Source: Candidatus Methanophagales archaeon ANME-1-THS (GTDB lineage: Archaea > Halobacteriota > Syntropharchaeia > Alkanophagales > Methanospirareceae). Taken from it: a stretch of 10,009 nt of DNA. A program made the translations under genes and the position numbers. Positions 1 through 5,481 of the stretch are shown in pieces (within the stretch, counting starts at the first letter, position 1; each line of letters begins with the position of its first letter). The notes beneath the pieces are model-generated. The model was given only the letters and a program-made list of their open reading frames with translations, was not told the origin of the DNA and ran no database searches. The stretch covers positions 1-10,009 of the forward strand of contig RXIE01000147.1 of assembly GCA_004212135.1 (NCBI GenBank). Reading direction: 5' to 3'.

Positions 1-260
1 GGGGGATAAAGAATCTGGCGATGAAGATCGCGATGAAGACGCAAACTGGCTATTATGCCTTCACCAAGGACATGACCGTCTGTCTGGATTGCTCGCATGT
101 CACGATGGGGTTGAGCGAGGCATGTGAGAAGTGTGGATCGAAGACCATCGATTATATCTCACGGATAACCGGCTATCTGCAGGCGGTGAGCGGCTGGAAC
201 GAGGGCAAGAAGCAGGAGCTGATCGATCGGATGCGGTACAGTGTGACTGAGATGAGGTGA
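1..260 (+). CDS. nrdD: Anaerobic ribonucleoside-triphosphate reductase, C-terminal end (5' part outside the window)
   Basis: This is the last ~86 codons of a class III ribonucleotide reductase, which makes deoxynucleotides anaerobically using a glycyl radical. The frame is open to the window edge (first complete codon at base 3), so the ATG at 21 is internal and not a start. Two CxxC pairs (CLDC and CEKC) form the zinc site known near the NrdD C-terminus. They are followed by SRITGYLQ, the glycyl-radical loop, in which the Gly of RITGY is the expected radical position, and then GWNEGKKQEL, a conserved tail of the family. The C-terminus is complete, ending in TGA at 258-260. The activating enzyme NrdG is not in this window. 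Assignment is from motif recognition and is strong despite the short length. Confidence 0.93.
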   Translation, partial: GIKNLAMKIAMKTQTGYYAFTKDMTVCLDCSHVTMGLSEACEKCGSKTIDYISRITGYLQAVSGWNEGKKQELIDRMRYSVTEMR

Positions 261-589
261 ATTATTGATTCCTCCTTAAAATTTAACGTGATATTGACAA
301 TTTCTGCTATATCTGTCACCCTTTTAACGATCTCTAACTTGGTTTGGAGAATTTATTTTCATGATGGTGTACAAATTGGACTAGTGAAGAATGGGAAAAG
401 AAAGGATTAAATAAAGATCTAATAAAAGAGCGTATTAATGGAGCTGATACTATCTCCAATCAAAGAATCAGCATAGTTATAACGATTCTTGGTATGTTAT
501 TCACTTTTAGTTGGTTTTTTGTCTATACCAGACTTGGATGGAGAAAGATGTATTATGATAAACGATATAATATTTGCAGCAAACCATGA
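261..589 (+). pseudogene. Possible frameshifted remnant of a small two-helix membrane protein
   Basis: The AT-rich stretch after nrdD (261-632) has no intact gene. Two overlapping open frames look protein-like. The first is open from 261 to the TAA at 408-410 (a GTG at 288 is the only plausible start) and contains a hydrophobic stretch, ILTISAISVTLLTISNLVW. The second is open from 365 to the TGA at 587-589. It reads a charged linker (SEEWEKKGLNKDLIKERI) and a second hydrophobic helix (ISIVITILGMLFTFSWFFVY) ending in basic and aromatic residues. It has no start codon until an ATG at 494, inside the helix. Joined by a frameshift near 365-400, they would give a helix-loop-helix protein of about 100 residues. 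I do not recognise a family. It could also be non-coding sequence that is hydrophobic by chance because it is AT-rich. Confidence 0.3.
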
Positions 590-632
590 GAGGCTCATAA
601 AAGGATTTTCAACAAGGATTAGTTGAATATCA

Positions 633-1436
633 TCATGGTGCGCAGTGTGCATGGAATGCTTCGACGATCTCCTTTCCCTCTAAGAATGCCAGGTTATGTT
701 TCGAGGCGTATGCCTTGGCCTGCGCCTTGGAGACCGCGCCGCCCGATTCGCTGTCTAACATTTCGCAGATCACCATTGCCGGAGGCATACCGGCGAGCAT
801 GGCCAATGCCACGGAGAGCTCAGTCTGACCCCTCCGTTCGTCGAGTAGTCTATCCGCGGCTCGTAATATCGAGACATGCCCTGGTGTTCGGAATTCGGTA
901 TAAAAGTTGTACGAGCAGTCATCTAACGGGGCTTCGCCCCGTTGACGCCGAAATCGCGGGCTCTGCCCGCGTTCCCGCGAGCCTGAAAGGCTCAATAAGG
1001 GTTTACTGTTTAATACTCGCTCTACCGCTTCTCCTATCTTCCGTATCGTTAATGCCCGGTCTCTATCCGTTATGCCCGTGAAGGTATCCCGATGATTCAC
1101 CCAGAGTGAGAATGAGGACCGTTTATCATATAAAAGGTCGCCCTTCTCTTCCACAATTCGTCGTAAATACGAGTAGGTCTCATTCATGTTGCGCAAGATC
1201 TCACTCATGAGTGGGAGACCGAGTCTCTCCGCTGCCAAAGGATGAATAGCAACGCAGATAAGTCCGCCAGCTTCAGTTCGGAAATGAGCGACCATTTGTG
1301 GAGTCACAAAAGATGCGGGTAGAACGAAGTCGGTCTCGCCTTCTCGATCCTCGGCATCGTAGAGTAAGACGAGTTCTCCCCTCTGTATGGATTCTATCCC
1401 CCTTTGTACCGAGGTGGGAATGTTCATGGTCCTCAT
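633..1436 (-). CDS. ribB: 3,4-dihydroxy-2-butanone 4-phosphate synthase with an in-frame insertion
   Basis: RibB converts ribulose 5-phosphate to 3,4-dihydroxy-2-butanone 4-phosphate and formate, supplying the four-carbon unit of riboflavin. Family motifs in order: DAEDREGETDFVLPA (~27-41, the acidic metal/substrate loop), GGLICVAI (57-64), FTGITDRDRALTIRKI (119-134), EFRTPGHVSILRAA (181-194), RRGQTELSVAL (201-211) and ICEML (223-227). At 267 residues it is longer than the ~220-240 I expect for archaeal RibB. The excess is residues ~144-172, an Arg-rich segment encoded by three tandem DNA hairpins (925-993) between otherwise contiguous conserved blocks. A second oddity is GQTE where many members have GHTE; that His is a metal/catalytic residue in characterised enzymes. 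The start at 1436 follows the ribK stop by 2 bases, with AGGGTGAT about 9 bases upstream inside the end of ribK; an in-frame ATG at 1427 is the alternative. It is translated as the second gene of a ribK-ribB operon. The frame is intact, but activity is uncertain. Confidence 0.93.
   Translation of the reverse strand: MRTMNIPTSVQRGIESIQRGELVLLYDAEDREGETDFVLPASFVTPQMVAHFRTEAGGLICVAIHPLAAERLGLPLMSEILRNMNETYSYLRRIVEEKGDLLYDKRSSFSLWVNHRDTFTGITDRDRALTIRKIGEAVERVLNSKPLLSLSGSRERGQSPRFRRQRGEAPLDDCSYNFYTEFRTPGHVSILRAADRLLDERRGQTELSVALAMLAGMPPAMVICEMLDSESGGAVSKAQAKAYASKHNLAFLEGKEIVEAFHAHCAP
925..993. repeat. Three tandem short hairpins inserted in frame within ribB
   Basis: Three perfect hairpins, each with a 3-base loop, lie within 69 bases. 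They are AACGGGGC-TTC-GCCCCGTT (925-943, 8-bp stem), CGCGGGC-TCT-GCCCGCG (955-971, 7-bp stem) and GAGCCT-GAA-AGGCTC (979-993, 6-bp stem). TCGCGGG at 954-960 can also pair with CCCGCGA at 974-980. The cluster corresponds to RibB residues 148-171 and accounts for the extra, Arg-rich segment of that protein. The pattern resembles mobile palindromic elements that insert in frame into genes, such as the Rickettsia palindromic elements. I see no other copy in this window, so dispersal is unproven. Confidence 0.8.
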
Positions 1437-1438
1437 CT

Positions 1439-2155
1439 TCAGAGCATCACCCTTGTTCGTACCTCATCTCCATCCTTCAGTCGAAGTTCACCTCTGAGGT
1501 GAACCGGTGAGATGATCTCCAGCACATCATCGGGATAATGAGTGCGGTCGGGAATGACAACGGCGCTTTTAATTCCTTCAGCTGCGCTGTGCACAATCGT
1601 ACAGAAGAAGCACTTGCCGCCGCCAAACGTTCTTTTATCAGATTCAAAGCCCTCTATTTTGATCCCTTTTCGCACGTCGAGCTTCTTCCGAGCGGCTACA
1701 CTTTGCGAATCCAGGCTGAGATTTAACGTGCCGGGAAAGGGTATAAAGCGCAATTTAGCCTCGAACTGCTTTCTGTAGCCCTCCAGTGTGGTATAATACG
1801 TACCCTCCCCCAGCCCGGTGATCAACCGTCCGGCGATTTCAACCTCGCTCTTCGCGGTGACGAAGAAGAGCTCCTGGTATTCATAGCATTCTTTCTTCAA
1901 TTGCTCTATCCCCTTTCTGGTGAGCATTACCCACTGCCCATCGGCTATTATCCTTCTATCAACAAGACCTTCGCGTTCAAGCTCTTGGAGTCGCCTCGCA
2001 GCCGTTTGAACGCTCGATTTGATAGCCGCTGCGAAATGACCAGAGGACAACTTAATCGGTTGTGTCAGAGCGCCTAACAATGCGAGCTTCCGTAACGAGA
2101 AGATGATGTCCCCGCTCATCGTTCCTGGTAGCATCAATTTCGAGATGTATCTCAT
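1439..2155 (-). CDS. ribK: CTP-dependent riboflavin kinase with N-terminal winged helix
   Basis: The archaeal riboflavin kinase phosphorylates riboflavin to FMN using CTP rather than ATP. Residues ~14-95 form a winged-helix DNA-binding domain (KLALLGALTQPIKLSS..., then AARRLQELEREGLVDRR). Residues ~105-238 are the RibK domain (DUF120 family): GLGEGTYYTTLEGYRKQF, the hallmark FPGTLNLSL whose Thr and Asn bind magnesium and nucleotide, RTFGGGKCFFC, IPDRTHYPDDVLEIISP and the LRGELRLKDGDEV tail. The winged-helix fusion suggests it may also sense flavin and regulate transcription, as proposed for such fusions; that is not shown here. It is followed by ribB after 2 bases. The start is uncertain: the TATA box at 2172-2180 lies so close to the ATG at 2155 that transcription should begin around 2150. 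The in-frame ATGs at 2134 or 2119 (the latter preceded by AGGA) may therefore be the real start; either leaves both domains intact. Confidence 0.95.
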   Translation of the reverse strand: MRYISKLMLPGTMSGDIIFSLRKLALLGALTQPIKLSSGHFAAAIKSSVQTAARRLQELEREGLVDRRIIADGQWVMLTRKGIEQLKKECYEYQELFFVTAKSEVEIAGRLITGLGEGTYYTTLEGYRKQFEAKLRFIPFPGTLNLSLDSQSVAARKKLDVRKGIKIEGFESDKRTFGGGKCFFCTIVHSAAEGIKSAVVIPDRTHYPDDVLEIISPVHLRGELRLKDGDEVRTRVML

Positions 2156-2171
2156 AAATAAGATGGTGGTA

Positions 2172-2180
2172 TATAAATAA
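2172..2180 (-). promoter_or_regulatory. TATA box for ribK-ribB
   Basis: On the minus strand this reads TTATTTATA, the same nine bases found ahead of the KaiC-like gene at 5340-5348. It lies in the 80-bp gap between the rhomboid remnant and ribK. With the usual archaeal spacing, transcription would start near 2150. No clear riboswitch was seen, as the gap is too short for one. Confidence 0.6.
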
Positions 2181-2576
2181 CTACTATTTTTTCATGCGCT
2201 CGTGTACTATACCGCTCTCCGGGATCTGATCTAACCTACGGCGCGGTTCGTTTTAAACTCAGTCCGGCGAGTAACCCGAAGAAGAGCCCTGATAGATGCG
2301 CGGTATGTGCGATCATGTCGGCTGAGCCGATCATAACGAAATCATAGATAGCAAAGAGGATAAGTACCATCCAGATCTCCATCGGTATAATGAAGAAGAA
2401 GTATACCCTCATCCGCGGCATGAGCACGGCGAGTGTTGCGAATATCCCACTTAATGCCCCACTTGCGCCCACCACGGGTACGAAGAGGTTCGTGGTGGTC
2501 AAACTCCAGCCAATTCCCGCGACAATACCCGAGCAGAAGAAGATGATGAGAAATTTCAGACTCCCGATCCTTCTCT

Positions 2577-2605
2577 CCAGTACCTTCTCCGGTAACTATT
2601 CGTTC
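2577..2605. repeat. Arm 1 of a 29-bp perfect inverted repeat, containing the rhomboid stop codon
   Basis: The plus strand runs CCAGTACCTT...TATTCGTTC and is the exact reverse complement of 2770-2798, 164 bp away; both flanks differ immediately outside the 29 bases. Read on the minus strand in the rhomboid frame, it creates the TAG at 2596-2598 and replaces hydrophobic codons with polar ones without changing length. I infer that this arm is the acquired copy. Confidence 0.92.
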
Positions 2606-2769
2606 AGCATATTAAAGAAGAGGTGGTCGAAGCTTCCGTGGAGGAAGATATGTGTTACGAGCGTCTCAGGCCGCGAACTGAGAAATGCTGGAATGAGTGC
2701 GAGCCGCTCATCATAGCCGGGGATAAGTAATTGCAAGACAAAGGAGATCGAGATGAGCAGTAAGAGCAC

Positions 2770-2798
2770 GAACGAATAGTTACCGGAGAAGGTACTGG
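2770..2798. repeat. Arm 2 of the 29-bp inverted repeat, likely the source copy
   Basis: The plus strand reads GAACGAATAG...GGTACTGG. On the minus strand in the rhomboid frame it encodes ASTFSGNYSFV, leading straight into the first membrane helix. Its reading is unremarkable there, so I infer it is the original and that 2577-2605 was copied from it in inverted orientation. Confidence 0.9.
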
Positions 2799-3056
2799 CG
2801 AATGATCGTGCAGGCGTGCTCGTTCCCACGTGCCATTCCTTCCGTTCTGGTCTGAACTCCGAGGGAGTAGAAGAGATATCCCGGGCTTCACGGTCTCCTT
2901 CATATGTTTCAACGCCCACGCACCAGTGCATCTCAGGCGGGAGATGCGTCTTACAGAGGAAATCGCCACAGTACGTGCAGCGATGCAATGCCAGTTCGTT
3001 GCAAACGGTACACCTGCGCTGTGTCATGGTATATATCTGAAGAGAACCGTTTGCCA

Positions 3057-3062
3057 TTTAAA
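3057..3062 (-). promoter_or_regulatory. Candidate TATA box for the rhomboid gene
   Basis: TTTAAA overlaps the first possible ATG (3057) and lies about 30 bases before the in-frame ATG at 3027. If it is the promoter element, the mRNA would start close to 3034 and the protein would begin MTQRRCTVC with almost no leader. The sequence is short and self-complementary, so support is modest. Confidence 0.35.
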
Positions 3063-3188
3063 CGTTGAGGAAGAAGGAAATGATTGAAGAAGAGATGATG
3101 GAGAGGGAAAAGGAGCGAAAGTTTGCAGAGCACCGGCTCTTCAGCTATATGCTTTTACTAAAAACAGTAAAATCTGAAAAAGGTTTCT

Positions 3189-3209
3189 TAACCGAAAAGT
3201 TTTTGGTTA
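3189..3209. promoter_or_regulatory. Quasi-palindrome upstream of the glcG-like gene
   Basis: TAACCGAAAA-G-TTTTTGGTTA pairs along 10 positions with one G-T mismatch and a single central base. It lies in the 232-bp divergent intergenic region 3058-3289, about 30 bp upstream of the TATA box at 3242, where archaeal activators often bind. A regulator site is inference. Confidence 0.35.
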
Positions 3210-3231
3210 GGAGAAAATCGAAAGTAAGTTT

Positions 3232-3258
3232 TACACACAAGTATAAAAGTTATGTGTA
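3232..3258 (+). promoter_or_regulatory. TATA box flanked by an inverted repeat (candidate operator)
   Basis: TACACACAA (3232-3240) and TTATGTGTA (3250-3258) are inverted copies matching at 8 of 9 positions. They flank GTATAAAAG, which holds the TATA box (3242-3248) for the glcG-like gene. Transcription would start near 3270. A protein bound to both arms would cover the TATA box, so repression is the likely mode. The rest of 3058-3289 shows no convincing gene. Confidence 0.5.
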
Positions 3259-3289
3259 GAAAGGAATTAGGTGGAAAAAAGGTGGTGAT

Positions 3290-3697
3290 ATGACAATGGA
3301 ACTAACTTTAGCAGAGGCGAAGAAGATTGTGGAAGGGGCTGAAGTAAAAGCGAAACAGATAGGCGTGCCAATGAACATTGCTGTTGTGGACGTAGGGGGG
3401 AACTTAGTGGCTTTTGAACGGATGGACAAAGCGTGGTTAGGGAGCATAAACATAGCCATTAACAAAGCATTTACAGCTGTTGCATTTAATATGACGACCG
3501 AGGACTTGGGTAAAGAGTCGCAGCCTGGAAAATCATTATTTGGCATACATGCAACAAACATGGGGAGATTGGTAATATTTGGAGGTGGCACTCCGCTGAG
3601 GAAGGGAGGCGAACTCGTAGGCGCAATTGGTGTCAGTGGCGGCACGGTGCCCCAAGACATAGAAGTTGCAGGAGCTGGTGTAAAGGCATTTAAATAG
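3290..3697 (+). CDS. GlcG/HbpS (DUF336) family protein
   Basis: A 135-residue soluble protein of the GlcG/HbpS/PduO C-terminal family. Characterised relatives include the haem-binding HbpS of Streptomyces and the cobalamin-adenosyltransferase-associated domain of PduO, but many members have no known role. It shows the family pattern: an N-terminal helix (LTLAEAKKIVEGAEVKAKQI), the strand MNIAVVDVGGNLVAFERMD, the alternating central part GIHATNMGRLVIFGGGTPL, and the C-terminal GELVGAIGVSGGTVPQDIEVAGAGV. No signal peptide is visible. GGTGGTGAT touches the ATG at 3290, so the in-frame ATG at 3296, six bases beyond it, is the better-spaced start. It lies 56 bp ahead of the aquaporin gene on the same strand, which suggests cotranscription or shared control. 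Ligand and function cannot be read from the sequence; haem binding is only one possibility. Confidence 0.88.
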   Translation: MTMELTLAEAKKIVEGAEVKAKQIGVPMNIAVVDVGGNLVAFERMDKAWLGSINIAINKAFTAVAFNMTTEDLGKESQPGKSLFGIHATNMGRLVIFGGGTPLRKGGELVGAIGVSGGTVPQDIEVAGAGVKAFK

Positions 3698-3711
3698 ATG
3701 AATATACCCAG

Positions 3712-3729
3712 CTTCTCTTTTTATTTTTT
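3712..3729 (+). terminator. T-rich termination tract after the glcG-like gene
   Basis: An almost pure pyrimidine run (TTCTCTTTTTATTTTTT) begins 15 bases after the stop codon. Archaeal terminators are often T tracts without a stem. It could allow partial termination before the aquaporin gene, or its TTTTATTTTTT core could serve as a weak TATA element for it. Confidence 0.35.
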
Positions 3730-3753
3730 GCACTAAATTCAGGGGATTCGGTT

Positions 3754-4518
3754 ATGGAGGCGGAAAGGACTCTTCTCAAGAAGTGTTTGGCAGAGCTTAT
3801 TGGGACATTCATCCTGGTGTATATAGGAGCAGGAGCGGCTGCTGTCACTATTCTCCTTGCCCAGGGAGAGACGTGGCAATCAGATTTTCTCTGCAAAGGA
3901 ATAGGTGCGCTTGGTGGTCTTGGCGATTGGCTCGCAATAGGACTCGCTTTTGCTATTGCCGTAGCAGCATCTATTTACATCTTCGGGCATATATCAGGAT
4001 GTCATATCAACCCTGCGGTGACGATAGCTTTATGGGCGGTAAAAAGATTCCCTGGAAAAGAGGTCATTCCCTATATTAGTTCACAATTGATCGGTGCTGC
4101 TCTGGCAAGCATTTCATTCGTTATGATAGTTGGTAAACGTGCTGCAACTGTTGGAGGTTGTGGTGCCACTGCATTATTCCCAGGTATAAGTTATGTACAG
4201 GGGATTTTAAATGAGGTTGTGATTACGTTTTTTTTGATGCTTACCATCATGGCATTGGCGGTTGATGAACGGGCACCAAAGCAGTTTGCTGGCTTGATCA
4301 TAGGTCTGGTAGTAGGAGGAGGCATAACCACTACAGGAAACATTACCGGAGCTTCATTTAATCCTGCGAGAACCTTTGGACCCTACGTCGGCAATACTTT
4401 ATTTGGAGGCCCTAACCTTTGGGCGCAGTTCCCGGTATATATCATAGGCCCTGTAATTGGAGCAATTATTGCTGCGTTCTTATATACTTATATCGCCGGA
4501 CTCAGCATCAGGTCCTGA
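3754..4518 (+). CDS. aqpM: AqpM-like aquaporin (major intrinsic protein family)
   Basis: A 254-residue channel of the inner membrane for water and possibly other small neutral solutes. It has six predicted helices and both half-helix signatures: GCHINPAVT (NPA at 86-88) and GASFNPARTFGP (NPA at 203-205, Arg206 of the selectivity filter). It resembles the Methanothermobacter AqpM as I remember it almost throughout, including GLGDWLAIGLAF, AASIY, AATVGG.GATA, DERAPK.FAG and the NPARTFGPY end. Ile191 occupies the filter position that is His in water-specific aquaporins; AqpM also has Ile there, giving a wider pore. Ala200 falls where I recall AqpM having Ser. The start is supported by AGGGGAT (3741-3747) six bases upstream. 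It follows the GlcG/HbpS-like gene by 56 bp. Glycerol, H2S or CO2 passage is possible but not shown by the sequence. Confidence 0.95.
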   Translation: MEAERTLLKKCLAELIGTFILVYIGAGAAAVTILLAQGETWQSDFLCKGIGALGGLGDWLAIGLAFAIAVAASIYIFGHISGCHINPAVTIALWAVKRFPGKEVIPYISSQLIGAALASISFVMIVGKRAATVGGCGATALFPGISYVQGILNEVVITFFLMLTIMALAVDERAPKQFAGLIIGLVVGGGITTTGNITGASFNPARTFGPYVGNTLFGGPNLWAQFPVYIIGPVIGAIIAAFLYTYIAGLSIRS

Positions 4519-4583
4519 GGGTGAATTGATAGACAGCCTCTCCTCTATGGCAAAAAATAAAGATACATCAAAGGTTACATTCG

Positions 4584-4600
4584 CTTTCTTTCTTTCTCTT
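4584..4600 (+). terminator. T-rich tract between convergent genes
   Basis: CTTTCTTTCTTTCTCTT lies in the 80-bp gap between the aquaporin stop and the end of the convergent KaiC-like gene. It fits a stemless archaeal terminator for the plus-strand transcript and slightly overlaps the opposite stop codon. Confidence 0.35.
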
Positions 4601-5306
4601 ATAATTCGAGCTCCTCTTTTGTGTAAATGACAAATCGATCTTTATTATAGAATAACGGGAAGTATTGCAGATTATGGTTGGTGAACCGCATCTTTATAAC
4701 CCCTATATACCGCTCTAATATATCCTTCTCTCTCCTGAAGTCCAGATGGATGATCGCATCGGACAGGAAGTCCTCAACTCCATATTTACCAAACTTATTT
4801 TCACCCTGATGCATTTCAGAGATCACTAAACTCGTTATGCCCGTTTTCCTGAGCGCGGAAAAGAATTGATAGATATCGCTCCGGGGATTTTTAATAGCGG
4901 CGAGCGAGTATAATGCATTAATAGGATCGATTACCAGGAGATCGTAGTCTGATCGCTTGATGAGTTCGTCGATGTAATAACCGACCTTTTTTATTGGATT
5001 GAAATCAAATCGCTTATCCAATCCCAACTCCGAATTAATCAGCTTGTAATCCACAATCGTCAAATGATCAGTCTCTTTTACCAATCCGATGGTTCCCATT
5101 TGCTCTTTTAAACTTTCCTTCTCCTGTTCCAGGGTCATGTAGAGCCCCTTCAAGTTATTCTCCAGTGCGTTTTTATACAAAATAGAGTATGCCAACGAGC
5201 TTTTCATGCAACCGGGGGTTCCACAGATCAACGAAACGGTCCCTTTTGGAATGCCACCTTCTAACCGCTCATCCATCCGTTCAATATACGTTTTTATCCG
5301 CTCCAT
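4599..5306 (-). CDS. Single-domain KaiC-like RecA-family ATPase
   Basis: A 235-residue soluble ATPase of the archaeal KaiC-like group. Numbering from the start chosen here: RMDERLEGGIPKGTVSLI (~10-27) is the conserved lead-in. GTPGCMKSS (29-37) is a Walker A loop (GxxGxxKS). YMTLEQEKESL (~56-66) carries the acidic pair expected for catalysis. DYDLLVIDPINALY (~120-133) is Walker B. ISEMHQ, VEDFLSDAIIHLDF and IGVIKMRFTNHN match the KaiC C-terminal strands and the KMR motif. The length is one domain, unlike the double-domain cyanobacterial KaiC. The ATG at 5306 has GGAG six bases upstream and TTATTTATA ~35 bases upstream. A longer reading to 5471 is open, but it would run across that promoter and adds a region unlike the family. 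It is divergent from a membrane protein with a degenerate domain of the same fold, which suggests a signalling partnership. Substrate and output are unknown. Confidence 0.9.
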   Translation of the reverse strand: MERIKTYIERMDERLEGGIPKGTVSLICGTPGCMKSSLAYSILYKNALENNLKGLYMTLEQEKESLKEQMGTIGLVKETDHLTIVDYKLINSELGLDKRFDFNPIKKVGYYIDELIKRSDYDLLVIDPINALYSLAAIKNPRSDIYQFFSALRKTGITSLVISEMHQGENKFGKYGVEDFLSDAIIHLDFRREKDILERYIGVIKMRFTNHNLQYFPLFYNKDRFVIYTKEELEL

Positions 5307-5339
5307 TTTATTCTCCACATGCACCTTGTGCGGTACCGC

Positions 5340-5348
5340 TATAAATAA
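5340..5348 (-). promoter_or_regulatory. TATA box for the KaiC-like gene
   Basis: TTATTTATA on the minus strand, identical to the ribK element, is placed to start transcription near 5319 and leave a leader of about 13 bases containing GGAG. A perfect 10-bp palindrome, GCGGTACCGC (5330-5339), directly abuts it on the gene side and could be an operator. Confidence 0.6.
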
Positions 5349-5397
5349 CTTGTGGTACGGGACAGGGTGGCATCCGGGGGCGTGGTGTGTCCGGGGA

Positions 5398-5428
5398 ATT
5401 TCGATAGAGGGCGTTGAGCATTCGAAAT
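5398..5428. promoter_or_regulatory. Inverted repeat between the divergent promoters
   Basis: ATTTCGA (5398-5404) and TCGAAAT (5422-5428) form 7-bp inverted arms 17 bases apart, about 18 bp upstream of the TATA box at 5446 in the 175-bp shared intergenic region (5307-5481). The position suits a dimeric regulator acting on one or both genes. The arms are short, so chance cannot be excluded. Confidence 0.3.
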
Positions 5429-5445
5429 GTATGATAATCAAAAGA

Positions 5446-5454
5446 TTTATATAA
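5446..5454 (+). promoter_or_regulatory. TATA box for the large membrane protein gene
   Basis: TTTATATAA, preceded by an A-rich stretch, predicts transcription starting near 5475. That leaves a leader of under 10 bases before the GTG at 5482, or about 25 bases before the in-frame ATG at 5500. Confidence 0.6.
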
Positions 5455-5481
5455 CTCCACATCCCGAACATATGGGTTGGA

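Larger units (their letters stand above)
2236..3057 (-). pseudogene. AN1 zinc-finger rhomboid protease gene interrupted by an in-frame TAG
   Basis: Rhomboids are intramembrane serine proteases. The first part reads an AN1-like zinc finger (residues 16-46: C16, C19, C27, C30, C35, H38, H44, C46). A soluble linker, a first membrane helix (~95-113) and the rhomboid motif HGSFDHLFFNML (~141-152) follow. Codon 154 is TAG (2596-2598). The same frame then continues with no shift through LERRIGSLKFLIIFFCSG, the catalytic-serine motif GASGALSGIF, further helices, and AHTAHLSGLFFGLLAG with the catalytic His, to a second TAG at 2236-2238. The product without the stop would be ~273 residues, normal for this architecture. 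The eight residues around the stop, NE-stop-LPEKV, replace what should be a hydrophobic helix, although the spacing between conserved blocks is preserved. They come from an inverted copy of an upstream piece of the gene. An in-frame ATG at 3027 may be the real start, because TTTAAA lies ~30 bases ahead of it. As read, it would give a truncated protein lacking the catalytic Ser and His. Confidence 0.88.

Noticed and set aside
623..1081. Long plus-strand open frame opposite ribB
   Set aside because: It is antisense to a gene with clear family motifs, and its Arg/Pro-rich translation has no domain character.
2469..2498. 8-bp stem (CCACCACG / CGTGGTGG) with a 14-base loop
   Set aside because: It is inside conserved rhomboid coding sequence, where TTTN and VPVVG codons explain it. 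There is no sign of a regulatory role.
2390..2716. Plus-strand open frame of 108 codons across the rhomboid gene
   Set aside because: It is antisense to clear rhomboid motifs. It shares the peptide STFSGNYSF with the rhomboid protein only because of the inverted repeat.
3065..3259. Charged 64-codon open frame in the divergent intergenic region
   Set aside because: It overlaps the promoter and palindromes of the next gene, has low-complexity composition (E/M/K-rich start) and no ribosome binding site that I can see.
5307..5471. N-terminal extension of the KaiC-like protein from an upstream ATG at 5471
   Set aside because: It would cross the gene's own TATA box and the divergent promoter, adds residues unlike the family, and the ATG at 5306 has a well-placed GGAG.
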